Source: Ulota crispa
Lineage: Eukaryota; Streptophyta; Bryopsida; Orthotrichales; Orthotrichaceae
Assembly: GCA_963920765.1 (NCBI GenBank)
Contig: OY987243.1
Span: forward strand, 17,851,419 to 17,915,418
Length of the DNA: 64,000 bases
Direction of reading: 5' to 3'
A program made the translations under genes and the position numbers. Below, piece after piece: positions 37,552-49,234 of this stretch. The notes under the pieces are model-generated. The model was not told the DNA's origin and searched no databases. It worked only from the letters and a program-made list of their open reading frames with translations. Numbering within the stretch: position 1 is the stretch's first letter; every line of letters begins with the position of its first letter.

Positions 37552-39495
37552 CTAATCTAATTCGCAGTCATATTCGATGACCTCAATTTGTTTTTCTACA
37601 TGATTGAATGCTACAGCAGGGGACAAAACATCAGCCAACACGGCAGGATCACCTACAGCATCTTCAACCTGGAAGTCAAGAGGAAGAAGTCTAGGTTTAC
37701 GTGCAACTGCCTTGCCTACAATATTAGCCCCGTCTGCAGCAATACTCTTGAGCTTGTCAATGATGAATTCAACTTATTTTTCTTAATTCTTGTCAAGTTT
37801 GCCATCCCATTGTGCCACCCACGTGGTATGAAGATTAGAAGTACACATGGGGCAAACCAATTTATCGGAGTCAATTATCTCTTCCACACATATGTTGTGA
37901 GAGACAACCGCATGAACCCAAGATCGCTGCGGATGCTACCAATCCTTTGCAACACATGGGGCAAACATCACTTACAGGAAATACAATTGGCGGAATAGAT
38001 TGGCCATTCGGAAATTTGAAAACTAGGCGGGGGCGCAACTCCATATTCTCTTGCTTTGCCTTCACAAGGGCCACTTCCGCAACAACAACCTCCGCCTTGG
38101 TGCGGTCGTGATCAGCAATGGCTTAACTGAGGGGTCCCGCCTCTAGCTTGATTATAGTTGAATGCGCCAGCATCTGTGCTTCATGCATGTCTGCTACCTT
38201 CTGCAAAATATTTCGCACCACTTCCGCATGCGCCTTGTACTCTTCTAGCTTCCCTTTGCAAAATAGGCGTTTTTGCTCCAAAGTTGCTGCGTTGCTCTCC
38301 CATTTAAGCTTTGCAAACTCTTCACTTGAGCCTGCAGTCAACACCTCCATTGCGTCTGCACACACTAGAAGAAAATTGCATTGGCACCCACTAAATTATG
38401 TCATGTAGTCTATGTTGAGTTCCATGTTTCCAATGCAAACTTTTGTTGGACAACTCAAAATTTTGCACAGTTCAACAAAATTTTGCACAGTTCAACAAAA
38501 TTTTGCACAGTGCAACAAAATTTTGCGTTAGAAACATGAAACTCAACATAAAATACATGACATAACTTAGTGGGTTTTAGCTTAGTTTTCTACTAGTGAC
38601 ACTTCTTCTTTATCACTTGAAGAGCATTTGCTGCGGATGCCTCAGCTGCCTTTGCAGCTTCCACCTTAGTCACTACTGCATTCATATGTTGGGGCATACT
38701 ACAACGCATCGGGCTTGCAGTTGCCAAATCTGCAATTATCTCGCACAAGCACTCCATGTGCCGCCGCAATGCAACCGGTCCTAGTTTCCGGGGGTTCTTT
38801 GTAGGAGAAGCAAGGCGCTTGGCACAATGCTCTTGTGCTTCTACAACCCAATTGACATCCTTGCCATGCACGAGCCTTGCAAAAGCAGCCTTTAGGAATC
38901 GCATTGGAAACTATGCGTTGTCAAGGCAATTTCCACACACTTGGAAGTTGTGTTGCAAAAAGATTTGAGCTTGCTCCTTGTCCGTGCACCTTGTTATCTC
39001 AAAACAATTTGGGTGCCCTCCCGATCTCCATATCTCCTTGATGTCGTCCTCTTGTACAACGGGGTACACCTTCAAGATGTCATCCACCGATGGCCCTTGG
39101 TCGCAGAGGCCCACCTTGTCGCGGAAAAAGGCGTCGTTGTATTTAGCATTGCGCCTCCAAAGCACAGGTGCTGTCGTGAGCATCCTATCCTGCAAACCTG
39201 CTGGAATACTGGACAAATCAAATGGGACATCAAACTTGACGTTGCCCAGGTCATACACACTCGCAAGTATTACAGTAGCAGCTTCAGTAGATTCAATGTC
39301 GTTGAGCTCTGCATCTTTGGATTCTTTGCTGGAATGTGAATCAGATACATCGAGCTCCTTGCAATGCTTTTTAGGGGGAGGGGAGTTGCCGCTCATGCCC
39401 TTTTGCTTCTGCTGCTTTTGTTGCTTCCGCTTTTGTTTTGCCTCCCGCTTTAGCTTTGCCTCTCGCTTTAGCTTTGCCTCTAGTGATGGATGCAT
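37552..39495 (-). pseudogene. Orphan gene 2: coiled coil plus RING-like Cys/His cluster, split by a MITE
   Basis: A minus-strand gene from ATG 39495 (MHPSLEAKLKREAK) to TAG 37552. The N-terminus is basic (KREAKLKREAKQKRKQQKQQ), then acidic, then a globular part (NVKFDVPFDLSSIPAGLQ, KVYPVVQEDDIKEIWRSGGH, FLKAAFARLVHGKDVNWVV), then a long alanine/glutamate-rich coiled coil, then CPMC...C-G-C...H...C...CPMC (about 37,990-37,840), and a ~90-residue tail ending IEYDCELD. The Cys/His spacing resembles a RING finger but is not canonical. A 236 bp CACTA-type MITE (38,363-38,598) interrupts it; without the MITE and one ACA copy the frame reads KKKCADAM continuously. There are four in-frame stops and one frame slip at the RING-like part. 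An intron acceptor just upstream of the ATG suggests an earlier exon. Family not recognised. Confidence 0.6.
38363..38598. mobile_element. CACTA-type MITE (236 bp) inside orphan gene 2
   Basis: It starts CACTAGAAGAAAA and ends with the inverted TTTTCTACTAGTG; ACA flanks both ends (38360-38362 and 38599-38601), the 3 bp duplication expected of CACTA elements. The arms are inverted copies for ~70 bases (CCCACTAAATTATGTCATG against its complement). The centre holds about four copies of a 22-base unit with CAAAATTTTGCACAGT. Its ends differ from those of the 15.9 kb CACTA element after the first five bases, so a different transposase family moved it. Confidence 0.88.
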
Positions 39496-40014
39496 TTTTG
39501 GTGACAAATACAAGCTGCAAATTATAAAAAATTAGAACCTCAGAAGGTACCGGCACTCAAGAGAACACAAGGTGGAACACCTCGCAAACTTGCAAAAGCA
39601 ATTGAAGGCAAAAGCAACCGTTGGGTGAAAGAAACAAAAAAAATTCCTCAGAAGGTACTGATACTAAAGCAAAAACAAGGTGCAAGATCGCGCAAACAGC
39701 GGCTAAAGCAAGTGAAGAGCAAAAAAATGAATCTTGGTGATAGCAATAAGACAACTTGTGGATGAAGCACACTTAGCTGCTACTTTGAATTCGCATGAAG
39801 TTTGTTAAGAATGGTGCTTTAAGTGCAATTGGGGCTGGACATATAGAGTACTCCCTATTAGAATTGACAAGTATGGATTGGCTACTCACTACTACCTACT
39901 TAGTCATGTTCAGCTCAAACAATTGGGCCATTTATATGAAGAAATGACACTTTGCCTCAACAATCTAGAAAATTAATGTGCTAATTAATATAATGATTTT
40001 ATTGTTTTGTGAAG
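39496..40014. other. Spacer upstream of orphan gene 2
   Basis: Non-coding; may hold an upstream exon or promoter of orphan gene 2. Two similar stretches, 'cctcagaaggtac' near 39,539 and 39,646, mark a decayed ~107-base tandem duplication. Confidence 0.4.
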
Positions 40015-41638
40015 GCAAACCAAAATTAGATTAGATTAACCTATACAATGAACACCTATATGCTGCAAGTATATAGACCTAGCTTTTAAATGAAAGCAAA
40101 GAGGCAAATCTAAACTTGGATAGATTAGACTAAATCATATAATAATGGTTTAGGGTTTAGGATTTGTAAAGCTATGTTTTCAATGGAAGAAAAGAAGCAG
40201 TTAAATCTAGATTAGATTAGATTATATTAATCCAATTCACAACTATTAAGCCACAGGTACATAGAGCCAGCTTTAAAATCAAAGAGGCAAATCCAAATTT
40301 GGATAGATTAAGGTTTGTACACCCATAAGCGTTAAACTAAGGGTTTTGAACATGATGAATATCAACAAACAGCTAGCAAATTATTGGATTCTATTAGGAA
40401 CGGAAAAATAATGAGTTTGCACTTTCAAATGTATTGTTTGGATACTGTGAGAACAAGTTGTGAATTCTTAAAGAGCAAATTGCCATTGTACCTAATACCA
40501 ACACTAAGGTTCATGTTCTCATGTTGTACATCCTTGTAATTACATCTATTCACTTCCATAGATTTTCAAAGATTTCAATGGTGACAGTTATACGGACACT
40601 GATGCTTATGGGTGTACGTACCTTAGACCAATTCACTTAATAATAGTTTAGGGTTTAGGATTTGGGTAGCTATGTTTTTAAAGAAGCAAAGAGGTAATTA
40701 AATCTAAATGAAATTAGATTCTATTTATCCAATTAACAAGTATAAGCCACAAGTACATAGAGCTAGCATTAGAAAACAAAGAGGCAAATCCAAATTTGGA
40801 TAGATTAGACCAAATCATGTAATAACTATTTAGGGTTTAGGATTTGTAGAGCTATGTTTTCAATGGAAGCAAAGAGGCAATTAAATCTAAATTAGATTAG
40901 ATTGTATTAATCTAATTCACAACTATTGAGCCACAAGTACATAGAGCCAACTTTAAAAAGCAAAGAGGCAAATCTAAATTTGGGTAGATCATACTAATCC
41001 AAGTAATTATTGTTATATGGCATGAGTATGTAGAGCAAGCCTTTTAAAAGAAATCAATAAAGAAAATCAAAATTTGGATAGATTAGACCAGATCATATAA
41101 TAATGGTTTAGGGCTTAGGGTTTGTAAAGCTATGTTCTCAAAGGAAGCAAAGAGGCAGTTAAATGTATATTAGATTAGATTATATTGATCTAATTCACAA
41201 CTATTAAGTTAGAAGTACGTAGAGCCTACATTAAAAAACACAGAGGCAAATCCAAATTTGGATAGATTATACCAAATCTTGTAATAACAATTTAGGGTTT
41301 AGGGTTTGTAGAGCTATGTTCTTAATGGAAGCAAAGAGGCAATTAAATCTAAATTAGAGTAGATTATTATAATCCAATTAACAAGTATTAGCCACAAGTA
41401 CATAGAGCTAGCATTAAAAAACAAAGAGGCAAATCCAAATTTGGATAGATTATACCAAATCATTTAATAATAGTTTAGGGTTTAGGATTTGGATAGCTAT
41501 GTTTTTAAAGGAAGCAAAGAGGCAATTAAATCTAAATGAGATTAGATTAGATTAATCCAATTCACAAGTATTAAGCCACAAGTACATACAGCCAACATTA
41601 AAAAACACAGAGGTAAATCTAAATTTGGATAGATTAGA
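40015..41638. repeat. ~183 bp tandem repeat array, left part
   Basis: The landmark TTTAGGGTTTAGGATTTG recurs at about 40,151, 40,650, 40,832, 41,108, 41,290 and 41,473. After removing the nested MITE the spacings are about 184, 182, 276, 182 and 183, i.e. a ~183-base unit with one 1.5-unit step. Each unit holds 'gctatgtttt', 'aagcaaagaggcaatt', 'aatctaaattagattag', 'agccacaagtacatagagcc' and 'aatttggatagattagacc'. The array resumes at 57,493 beyond the CACTA element. Copies are diverged but clearly homologous. Confidence 0.88.
40311..40623. mobile_element. MITE nested in the 183 bp array
   Basis: Ends AGGTTTGTACACCCATAAGC and inverted AGGTACGTACACCCATAAGC (18 of 20 match). The array sequence 'agattagacc' is split after its TA, with TA repeated on the far side, so the target duplication is TA (TTA is also possible). 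Tc1/mariner or PIF-like, non-coding. Confidence 0.8.
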
Positions 41639-42270
41639 CACTACAACAATAGCAGCATTTTGCGACTTAGCAATATGACTATCCGGAGTTTATTCAGAAG
41701 CCATATCACTCATAATATGGCTCCGCCATCTTAGAGTCACATAGCGGCATATATCACTTCAAACTGCCATCCATTTTTAGTCATGTTTTTTGACAGTTGT
41801 ATGCCCTTGTCATATACGGCCAAAGTTCCATGTGCGTATTTGCAGCGTTTCCATAGGTATACACTTCCTACGCTATTATTTTCAGGTGCCTGGGCAATCT
41901 GTCAAACTCTGACATGATTTGTTAGTAATCTCTAACAGAGACTCTGGTTATTCCTGACACAAGCACTGACATGTGCCGACGTGGACTCTTGACAAAGATC
42001 ATGCATACTGTCATATGTGTTTGACATTGGTTCTTAGGAGTGGTGCCTTGGATGTTATTAATGATGAAGTGGATGTTCAAAATGGTTGAGGTGGACAATT
42101 CTTCTTCAATGGTGAAAGGGAACACAACTCTTTTTAGTCACAGAAGGCGTGACTACATAGAGTCACTTTTGCCAAATCACCCCCTTTTACTAAGACTAAT
42201 TGTAGTCACATTCTCCTGCTAATGTTGAATGGTACATGACTTCTTAGAGTCACTTCTTCTTTGGCTTCAA
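41639..42270. repeat. CACTA left terminal inverted repeat and subterminal motifs
   Basis: The first 23 bases form the terminal inverted repeat. The next ~600 bases carry short motifs in both orientations: ATGACT near 41,676, GAGTCAC near 41,737, AGTCATG near 41,779, AGTCAC near 42,137, GAGTCAC near 42,160, AGTCAC near 42,205 and GAGTCAC near 42,247. Such clustered subterminal motifs are where TNPA-type proteins bind in known CACTA elements. Confidence 0.75.
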
Positions 42271-42627
42271 GGTATACTTCATTTTAGGTTCTTAAAAACG
42301 TTTGCCCATGCATTGTTACGATTTGGAGTTCACAAACTTCTCCCTCACCGCTCAGCTACATACTAAATTTTGGTTATTTTTTACATTCTCGGTCTTTGGG
42401 TTCAGGGTTTAGGATAATGCATTGCAGCTTCAACAACCATGAATTATGGTTATTTTGAACAATGTGATAGAAATCAACGTCTCAATCTGAAATGCACATA
42501 CATGTACTGAGCACTTTGGTAGGGCACATCACAACATAGGCGTCTCAAAATGCATTCATGTACAAATAGAACAAGTTGTTTCTATCCTACATAATGTGCC
42601 TGCAAGAGCGCTTGCAATTATGACATT

Positions 42628-45600
42628 TCATTCCGGCGAATAAGCAACGGCATTGGTCAACCACTTTGTGATGAAGTTTAGGGCATTGCCCAAGCGCACC
42701 ATTGGAGGGTCGTCATTATTGTTCCCCTCAAACAAAAGGACACCTTCTTTCCCAGGAACCACTGACATCACTGTGATGGACACATTGCCCTCTTTAATCA
42801 TCCTCCCATACAACATGCTACCTGCAAGGCTAACAATTTCTCCATGGGCAACAACAGTATCCATGGCCTTGTTGTCGTCATCAAGGTCAAAAACCTTAAC
42901 CTTTAGGCCAAAGGCTAACGCAGGTTCCGATGGCGTATCTCCCACCTTAGTTGCAACCATCGTCACTACCTCTACATTTCCCGCATCTTGCAAGAGGGCC
43001 ACATGCATTTGTAAGCAATTCCCTTGGAAGAGTACATCTTCCTTAGCATCGCACAAACAACACTTGACACTTTTGTGAAGCAAGTCCCACACTCATACTT
43101 CTACCCAATTTTTTAAAAATAGATGGAAACTCAAAACAAAGCGTCTAGGTTGTAGCGATGTACTAAAGGCTCAATACATGCTGCCTCAAGGATTGCCCTC
43201 TCTAGGTATGGTTTAGTGTACTCAACAGTAGAGGGGTTTATGGCAAAAGCAGCAAATCCTTTTACAAGTCTAGTTAGAAACTCATCCTTTTCGACTAAAA
43301 GATCCCACTTACTGATGGTTAGTACGTTTTGGAGGGGGGAGAAACTTTGTCACCTCCATGTCCTAGTCTACATGTAGGAGTCGGGCCTTAGCATTGGAGG
43401 GATTGGGTACCATGCCAACGAGGTTGTGCAAGTCCCTATTATTGCCCCCTAATTTGTTCCCCCATCTAAAGCACCACTTCACTTTGGACCCAATCCCCAA
43501 GAAGATAGCTACCTGCTATAAAAGTGAATCTTCTAGTGGAGACCAAATGCCCACGTCAAAGTCCTTTTGTAGGGCGGACAAGAATGGTCCGCAGCCATTT
43601 TGTTGTTTTACTTTGACCTTGTGGTCATTTGCGTAGAGCGTCGTCAAATCTGCCCTCCATTCTCGTCTATTGTGAAGTGGTTTGACATTGCAAAGCAATC
43701 CCACCACGTTCAATACAAAAACCTTCCTCTTTTTCTCCTCCGACAACCTCACAGGTAGAAAACTTGGAGTGGACAAGGCTTTCTTCTTCTTCAAAGGAGG
43801 GCTTGTCTTTATTGCAACCCTCTTGCGCACCCTCTTTGTCGGCAGGGCGTCGGACATTGCTCCACTGTCACCATTGTCGTGGTCACTGGAACTCTTGTCA
43901 AGGCTAGCCTGCGTACATATTTGGTCCAAAAATTTAGTATAGAGCCCCTTATTGAGCAGAAGCAACAACTATTACGTTTAATTAAATGCGATGTTTGTGG
44001 CGATACATTAGACCTTTGCAGCCGCGTCCTCATTCTTGGCTTTCTCCATGGCCCTCTCTTGTGCTGCTGCTGCACGCATTGGCCAACGTGGCAAATCTAC
44101 ATTGGATTTTAGTGCCCTCTAGTTCTTCTGCTTTACCGGCGCGCCACTTTTGGGTGGGAGATTGGCCACTACTTCCTCCACAGCCTCCTCCTTGCCGAGC
44201 AAGGACTCCTCTAGACCTTCTCCTTCATGCAAGCTCCTCCCTTTACCCTTCTCTTTCTCCATGGGGCTTAGGGGTGTAGTGAGGGGTCATCGCTTTGTCG
44301 ACGACAGCAGTACTTGCCTTTCTTCTCCTCGTTGGGTTCGTAACAATTGCAACAGGTGGTGCAAGCTTAGAAGGTCCTGCTGCCTTTGGTGTAACTAGCG
44401 CTTTTGCTGCAATTGAAGGGTCTGTTCCCTTCCCAGGCCCACTGCGGAATTCTTGGATGAACCTCTCCATTGTGGCTGAGAAGTCAGCCATGTTGGTGCT
44501 GACTTCTTTCTTAAGCTCCTTCACCTCTTGTTGCATATCTTCCTTAAGCTCCTTTATCTCCTGCCGGATTTCTACAACCTCCGGATTTTCTGCAACATCG
44601 TTGTCATCGGCCTCTCCGGACCTTTTCAGCCTCAATGGCTCCGTGTTTTTCTAGGACAAATTTAGTCGCTTGCTTCCCTTCTTTTTTGGAGGACTAGACA
44701 ACTCAATGGCCTGCACCAAGACAAGCTACAACATGTCAATAAAAACACAGTAACATGACTACACATTGTCATATGATCGTGGACAGTAGTATGACTTTGC
44801 GCAAATACATGACTTTGTCACGTTCATAGTAAGAACTTGGTCATGCATAGTTGCATACAACCCAGAATTGCCAAGACAGGGGCTCCATACACCCCACATA
44901 TGTATAGGTAGGTCAACGATGAGGAGGAATTTCCACCCCAGCCATGGCAATGCACATACAATTGATCCAAAGTTAGTTTAGACACTCACTAGTCGCGAGC
45001 TATTTGACCCTTTTGACTTCCTTGATGCAGAAGCTGTTTGAAGACTTCGCTGTGCATTTTTCATGCGCTCCGCCTTTGCAATTTTGTTAGATAGTCCAAC
45101 TAGCTTCTTGAAATTTTTGGCGTGACCCTTCTTCACGTTTGAGGGAAGGGGGCTCCTTTGATCAAGTTTCTTCTTAACGTTTGACCGCTTTGTACGCATT
45201 TGCTTCCTCATGATTTTGAAGAAGTTCTCCTCCGGCACATCCCCTACCCCCCTGCATTAAAATGAGGTTGCCATTTTATCCTTGATGGCCAGCAAAAGGG
45301 GCCGAGGGTGGGTTTTGAAGTTATTGAAACTCCAGTCCAAATCCCGCAATAACCCTCAGAGCTTCGCTAGCCATGCTGGACGATCCTAACCTGTGGGATC
45401 TCCATCCGGGTCAATTTCAACTCACTTTGGGCTCTTGCGGTGCCTTGAAGAACAAGCAACTTTGAGGGTCTTTGGATCAACCGCATCCTTTCCTACCTCC
45501 CTTTGTCTGTGCTTCTCCGCGCAAGATGGCTCCATTCGATCTGCCTTTCCCTTCTCGTGTCCAAGGTCAAGAGATTTGTCTTCGAGGTGCTTTGGGAAGA

Positions 45601-47715
45601 TGCCCTTTGCTGCCATCTGCTTTCTGATCATAATCTTCTACAACTCTAGCTCTAAGAGGACTTTGTTTTGATATTCTTCACCAACTTTTTCATCATTGTT
45701 CTCCGCACTACTCCCCTTGTTTTCTTCCTCTGGCCAATCCTCCTCTACTGGCAAGTCCTCCAAGCTTGGGGGAGAAACCTCCGGCACTTGAAGACTTGCT
45801 AGGGCTGTCTTCTTTGCTGCTGATTTGCCCCCCTTTTGTTTAGGGTGGCCTTGTACTCTCCAGTTTAGTGGTTCATTCCCCTGATGTTGGGTCTCTTGCA
45901 ACAACATTGCTTGGACAAAGAGAAACCCTAATCAATAAAGCACAACACATGAGGAAGTAAAAGTGGAGGTTCAATAGATTCTAACCTTTTGGGTCACCCT
46001 TGCGTCTTTGGCGCCCTCCTCGATAGAGGCCTCATCAGTCTCCTCATCACCGTGAAAGGAAGGGTCCTCACTATTGTCGCCACTGCTCGCCATTTTTTGG
46101 GAATCGCCTCTGGGTCTAGAACTCCTCCGCGGCGGTTCTTCACGACTCTTCTTGGGCACTTCTGTTGTACGTGCTCGATTGCTATCATAAACCCTTCCAA
46201 GCTCATTAGCGGTTGCTTCCAAAATAGGCAAAGTAATGGCAGGGAATGTAGAAATCATACGGAACATGTCACCTTGCAAGGAATCAGGTAAATTAGCAAT
46301 GGCCGTGGCTAGGCTTGCCAATGTAGTATCCATTTATTTCTCTTCTTTAATCCGGCTACCCCAAGCTTGCCCACAAATAGCAAGATGTGTAGATGCTACT
46401 GTTCAAGGATTGCAGGTGTTTCTACCTTGAGGGTATTTGTTTCTGACAACATTCATTGCATTCATGAGTACTGCATGGCATTACCACACTTTCTCAAGGT
46501 TTGCTCAAACAAACACTTTTAATCATAGCAAATGTCACTACCACAAGTCATGTGCCTTTGGGTAGTTATAAGTTAAACTTCTAGGGTTTAAGCCTTAATG
46601 TCCTGCAATAAATGTGCTGCCATGTTGTGGAAAATTACAATGGTAGCTGCCAAGTTCCTTTCCTGTATTCTTAGACCCATGAAATGCGTAAGGGTTCTAG
46701 CCCTTCTACAATTTCAATTTGCAAAGGTTGGACGAGCAAGTTTTTTGATTAGATAAATTTCCATCCACCAAATATCGATCCAGAGAAGGCAATTGGCAGC
46801 ACAAGATGGGCTACTACAGGGACATTGTCATACGCTCTAGAGATAACAAAATTCAACCAAAGAAAGAAGAAATAGAGTCATGTAATTCTTGTATAGCATC
46901 TCATTCTTGGCATGAAATCTAAACTCTGCTTAATGCAAATGAGTCCTTGCTGCGGGTGTGTTGTGAATATTTCTAGATTCCACGGTCTAGAGCAAAGTTC
47001 TCTGCGTTCATTATATAGGACACCTACTAAGACATGGGGTTCTACGTGGAGGGCGGTACTACTGCTTTCACATAGACTATCTTCTTCTCCAATGGACTTG
47101 TTGAGAGAGGTGGAGTAGCGTGTCTCAGGATAGGGAGATCCAGACTTGTATTGTAAGCCACGTTCAGTTCACCCTACTCTTGGTTAGACAAGAACGACCC
47201 CTTTTCTTGTTGAAACCGCTCTATAGCTTTGCGCACTCTTAGTGGAGTGAAGCCCACACCATTTCCTTGCGGAAGCTTGACTAAGTGGTGGCTATGATCA
47301 CGCGTTTCAGGCGGATCCTTCCTATCGGATGAACCACTCACTAATGCATTATACTCTAGCTCGTCAGAGGACGCACTTCTCTACTGCCTTAGACCTGCGC
47401 GACAGCACCATCATTTCTCTAGAGTGACAACCTTGACCTCTACTGCAATAACTGGTACTATAGTAGTGCATGTGCATTTCAGAAAGACAAGCCTGTTTAA
47501 CCAAAGAAACCTCCCAATCCTGCAACATTCATAGTTCCTACAAAAAGCAAAGGATAAAACACTGTGAAGGAGGCAAGAGTGGCATACCCAACGTGTGGTG
47601 GTTGCAAGGAGTTTGATTTGTGCTCAAGTAAGCCTAATTCCCAAAGTATCTTGTTGTTCTCCTCAATTTTTTTCCTCCTCAAATTGTCGTAGTCTGTGAT
47701 TGATGGAGATGCCAT
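42628..47715 (-). pseudogene. CACTA TNPA-type accessory gene, multi-exon, decayed
   Basis: Minus-strand coding segments from ATG 47715: 47715-~47590 (MASPSITDYDNLRRKKIEEN, a motif common at the start of plant TNPA-like proteins), 46333-~45,990, ~45,910-45,422, ~45,360-44,978, 44,650-44,243, 43,968-43,516 and 43,092-42,628. The piece near 45,350-44,980 resembles Transposase_24 (Ptta/En/Spm): LDWSFNNFKTHPRPLLLAIKDK and a final SRKSKGSNSSR. The piece at 44,640-44,240 is a Lys/Glu coiled coil. The last has DUF8039-like layout: VKCCLCD, LYGRMIKEGNV, NALNFITKWLTNAV. It should encode the DNA-binding partner of the transposase. Several in-frame stops are present; exon joins are inferred. The gene diverges from the transposase with ~585 bp between start codons. 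Confidence 0.62.
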
Positions 47716-48299
47716 TGTGTAACATCATCAGCTGTCAATTTTGCCTCCCCCGGCACTTGAGTATCTGTACTTTGGCTGGCTATCACTATACAGTGCTCAA
47801 TGCAAACACTCAAGTGCCAAACGCAGGCAATGCACTAATCTGACTTGTTGCGGCCATCAGGGCCGTCATCAAACGCAATTGCATTTATTGACAGGTCTAT
47901 TGCCGTAAACCTACCTACATTGCCTTGTCACTCTGTCCAGTCATGTCACTTTGGAGACAGATATGACTGGACAGAGTCATGTGTCTCCATCGCCTCCCTA
48001 GAAATAACCCACTGACAAGGTTATGGCCAACAGTGGAAGTTGTGTTGGATTTTCTGGCAATAGGAATCAATACAAACACCTTCACACATTGCCAATGACT
48101 TCTACGGTAGATTAGCAACGCCCTGCAATTGCCTTCAGTTCATAGTGTGGAGTGAGGTTTTCTTTTCTGCAGTATGCTGTGCCAAATACTCAATGGACTG
48201 AATTTTGAGCCCTGTAGAATTGTGCTACTTTCATCATCGCCCACGGCAGTGCAGCTTCATTGCGCGAGAGCAATTAAATGCATCTGTGGGCCTAACACA
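47716..48299. promoter_or_regulatory. Bidirectional promoter region of the CACTA element
   Basis: The 584 bases between the divergent start codons (47715 minus, 48300 plus) must hold both promoters. It contains AGTCATGTCACTTT and ATGACTGGACAGAGTCATGT (about 47,937-47,982), motifs that also cluster at the element ends. Binding of the TNPA-type product here would regulate its own gene, as known for En/Spm; that part is inference. Confidence 0.5.
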
Positions 48300-48733
48300 A
48301 TGACTTCTAAGAATTATTTATATTGCCATTTCCATGTAGGTCTGCACTGGAATATGGTAATTGAGGAAGTGCAAGCTCTTAGAGATCTCCAACTATGGCA
48401 ACAAGAAGAGATACAGGCAGACAAAATGTATCTACGACGTTACTCATGTCCGTGTTGTGAGTGTTCGAGAGGCAAAGTTCTGCTTTGAGCAACTATTCAT
48501 AAACACCTCCAAAGCAGAAAACGGGACCCTGCCTTCACGTCTTCCATTTGGTAAGAAGTTCTGCAATGCAATTTTCATTGTATGTATTCTAGCATGCACT
48601 GTTTGTCACTTGCAATAATGAAAATATTGGGGCATGTGTGGGCTACATAGAGAGCCTCTTCCAAAGAGCTTGCTTGCGATTGCTTTTGTCATTTCTAAAC
48701 CCCACATCAAACAAACCACCTACAATCACAAAC

Positions 48734-49234
48734 AACATTTCTGCAAGAGCCTATGCATTACAGAGGTGGAGGTCAAATGTATTTGACGGGCAGTGGTGTG
48801 ACGGGTTCATTCTAATATTAACTAAGTTTTCAAATTGGAGTAGGACTTGGGAAGTTAGAGTTTTTGAATTCCAATTCATGGGATGGGGTTTGTTTGCAAC
48901 GCAAGCTGCTTGTAAGGGGGATGAACTACTACCTTTTGTTGGACCTCAATATACATTGCGAGAGTAAAAGACGCTAGAAAAAAACTTTGTTTCCATCAAG
49001 TCTTATGTAATGCAGGTAGAAAAGGAGTTGTTTGTAGATGGAGATGTCATGAAGGGGAATGTTGCTGGATTCATTACCAATTCTTAGGAGCATGAAGAGA
49101 TAGGAAATGTAGTGTGGAAGTTTCACATGTACCCCAAACCTTGGAATACATCTGAATGGGGTTACGTGATGAAAATAGCATCAAGAGACATTGCGGCAGG
49201 AGAGGAATTGTATGCAAACTACTGTGTGAATTGA
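48734..49234 (+). pseudogene. SET-domain (lysine methyltransferase) frame inside the CACTA element
   Basis: One continuous plus-strand frame reads as a SET domain. Motif I is MGWGLFATQAACKGDELLPF (expected G-x-G-[LV]-x-A then KG-x-L); the middle is SYVMQVEKELFVDGDVMKGN; motif III is GNVAGFITNS (expected GN-x-x-R-F-x-NHS); then WGYVMKIASRDIAAGEELYANYC (expected W-x-x-x-A-x-x-DI-x-x-GEEL-x-x-Y). It ends TGA 49232-49234 with no Cys-rich post-SET part. The Arg of motif III is Gly and the His of NHS is missing, so catalysis is doubtful even before decay. Two in-frame stops (48,965 and 49,085) interrupt it. SET proteins methylate histone or other lysines; the source and role here are unknown. It could be a separate cargo gene or an exon fused to the transposase. 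Confidence 0.75.

Noticed and set aside
31860-39990. Orphan gene pair as a second complete CACTA or other large DNA transposon
   Set aside because: I looked for matching inverted ends and target duplications around both genes and found none.
40651-41490. TTTAGGGTTTAGG runs that look like plant telomere repeats
   Set aside because: They are single or double motifs at a fixed place in each 183 bp unit, not tandem telomere arrays, so they are not an interstitial telomere.
48964-49020. A GT-AG intron inside the SET frame
   Set aside because: GT and AG exist, but splicing them breaks the frame; reading straight through gives the normal SET spacing with one in-frame TAA, so a stop is the better explanation.
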